From: Treponema sp.
GTDB taxonomy: Bacteria; Spirochaetota; Spirochaetia; Treponematales; Breznakiellaceae
Assembly: GCA_009785045.1 (NCBI GenBank)
Contig: WQXC01000088.1
Span: 1 to 6,639, forward strand
Direction of reading: 5' to 3'
Length of the DNA stretch: 6,639 nucleotides
Part shown: positions 5,782 through 6,639 of the stretch, in pieces
Layout: each line of letters opens with the position of its first letter
Numbering within the stretch: the stretch's first letter is position 1
Notes under the pieces: model-generated
Databases searched by the model: none
What the model was told of the DNA's origin: nothing
What the model saw: the letters and a program-made list of their open reading frames with translations, nothing else
Position numbers and translations under genes: made by a program

Positions 5782-6639
5782 CTATTCAATTTTAAGTATA
5801 TCCCAAACTTTTGGTGTTTCCTGTCCTATACGCCAAAAACCAATAGCGTTTATTCCCATGGATTTGTACATTTCCAGGCGGGATGATACTGAATATTCAT
5901 CCTCAAAGTAAACTTTTACACCTACATTTGCTGTGTAATTAAAGGTTGGAATGCCGTTTTCCCGCCTTATTTCTGTGACATTATGAGTGTTAATTATTCT
6001 TTCTGTTGTTGAATAAACAAGCGCCCGGTGATGGTTCTGATCTACCCATGCGCGGCCGTAAAACGGGATTCCCATTACAAGTTTTTCTGTCCCGATTGTG
6101 CGTAATGAATGTGCCGCTACGCTGCGGCAAAACCGCAAGGAAGCTACAGGTCCTGCAGGTCCGCCTCCCCAGTGTTCGTCATATGCCATGACAAATATTT
6201 TATCTGCAAGCGGAGCAATTTTTTCGTAATCATAAACATCGTTTGTTAAAGCTCTGTGCCGCGCATAAAGGCAAACCGAGAATATTTTTTCTTTTGGCAA
6301 TCCTGCGCGTAGCTCCTGCAGGAAGGATAAAAACGCTTCGCCCGATCTTGGCGGTATGTTTTCAAAGTCGATATTTAAACCGTCAAAGTTTTGTGTTGCT
6401 GTTATTAAATCTGCGATTAGTTTTCTTCTTTGTTCGCTGCCCGGTAATAGTACAAAGTAGGTTAGGGGATTGCTGCCGCATGTTACGGTCAGGTGAACCC
6501 TGCCTGTAAAGCCTGTTAAGTTTTGCCGTCTTGGAACTTTATCTAAATTACCATACTGGTCAACTTCCGCGCCAAAGTAACCTACATCGGTTATTGGAAG
6601 GTCTTTTGTAAGCGCTGCTTCCTGCCCTGCGATTACATA
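5782..6639 (-). CDS. Glycoside hydrolase family 18 protein, C-terminal part (5' end outside window)
   Basis: The frame is open from the right edge to TAG at 5782-5784, giving 285 visible residues without the N-terminus. A TTG at 6298-6300 could be mistaken for a start, but conserved family sequence continues upstream of it. The GH18 catalytic motif DGLNIDFE is at visible residues 86-93 (6361-6384), with Glu93 the expected acid/base and Asp91 its partner. It is followed by MAYD (151-154, the barrel strand with the substrate-contacting Tyr and Asp), GIPFYGR (190-196) and a late barrel Trp in GFWRIGQE. This fits the barrel of YaaH/SleL-like GH18 enzymes, which cut N-acetylglucosaminyl bonds in peptidoglycan or chitin by substrate-assisted catalysis. 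The Asn within the motif is usual in that subgroup. A secreted or periplasmic location is expected, but any signal peptide or LysM domain would be outside the window. The stop abuts the stop of the convergent membrane-protein gene. Confidence 0.9.
   Translation of the reverse strand, partial: YVIAGQEAALTKDLPITDVGYFGAEVDQYGNLDKVPRRQNLTGFTGRVHLTVTCGSNPLTYFVLLPGSEQRRKLIADLITATQNFDGLNIDFENIPPRSGEAFLSFLQELRAGLPKEKIFSVCLYARHRALTNDVYDYEKIAPLADKIFVMAYDEHWGGGPAGPVASLRFCRSVAAHSLRTIGTEKLVMGIPFYGRAWVDQNHHRALVYSTTERIINTHNVTEIRRENGIPTFNYTANVGVKVYFEDEYSVSSRLEMYKSMGINAIGFWRIGQETPKVWDILKIE

Noticed and set aside
1..6639. Search by eye for tRNA, rRNA, CRISPR repeats, insertion-sequence ends or phage genes
   Set aside because: Coding sequence fills almost the whole window, all gaps are under about 100 bases, and no such structures were seen.

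Overview
The window looks like a chromosomal stretch from a spirochaete, most likely Treponema or a relative. That is an inference from three things: a lipoprotein with a relaxed lipobox (L-G-S-C), a small outer-membrane barrel ending in Phe, and a very lysine/alanine/proline-rich protein, all at moderate GC. I see no mobile element, CRISPR array, tRNA or rRNA, and no gene-free stretch longer than about 90 bases.

Layout. Five genes run leftward from 5395 to the left edge. In transcription order they are: an SPFH/Band-7-like membrane-anchored protein (5395-4583); a small predicted outer-membrane beta-barrel (4504-3890); a predicted beta-propeller lipoprotein (3876-2698); a RarA-type AAA+ ATPase fused to a degenerate methyltransferase-like domain (2680-467); and a lysine-rich protein (376 to the left edge, truncated). 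The first four are packed closely enough to be one transcription unit (gaps of 78, 13 and 17 bases). The lysine-rich gene has its own convincing sigma-70-type promoter in the 90-base gap before it. One short rightward gene for a three-helix membrane protein (5449-5781) diverges from the SPFH gene. It converges head-on, with no gap at all, on a leftward GH18 glycosidase gene (right edge to 5782, 5' end outside the window).

How the genes may work together. The first three leftward products would be placed in the inner membrane, the outer membrane and a lipid-anchored position in the envelope, so an envelope complex is possible but unproven. RarA acts on stalled replication forks and has no obvious link to the envelope genes beyond sharing their transcript. 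The most notable points are the RarA fusion with its decayed SAM-binding motif, two divergent promoters whose -10 elements lie on nearly the same bases, and a probable leaderless start for the SPFH gene.
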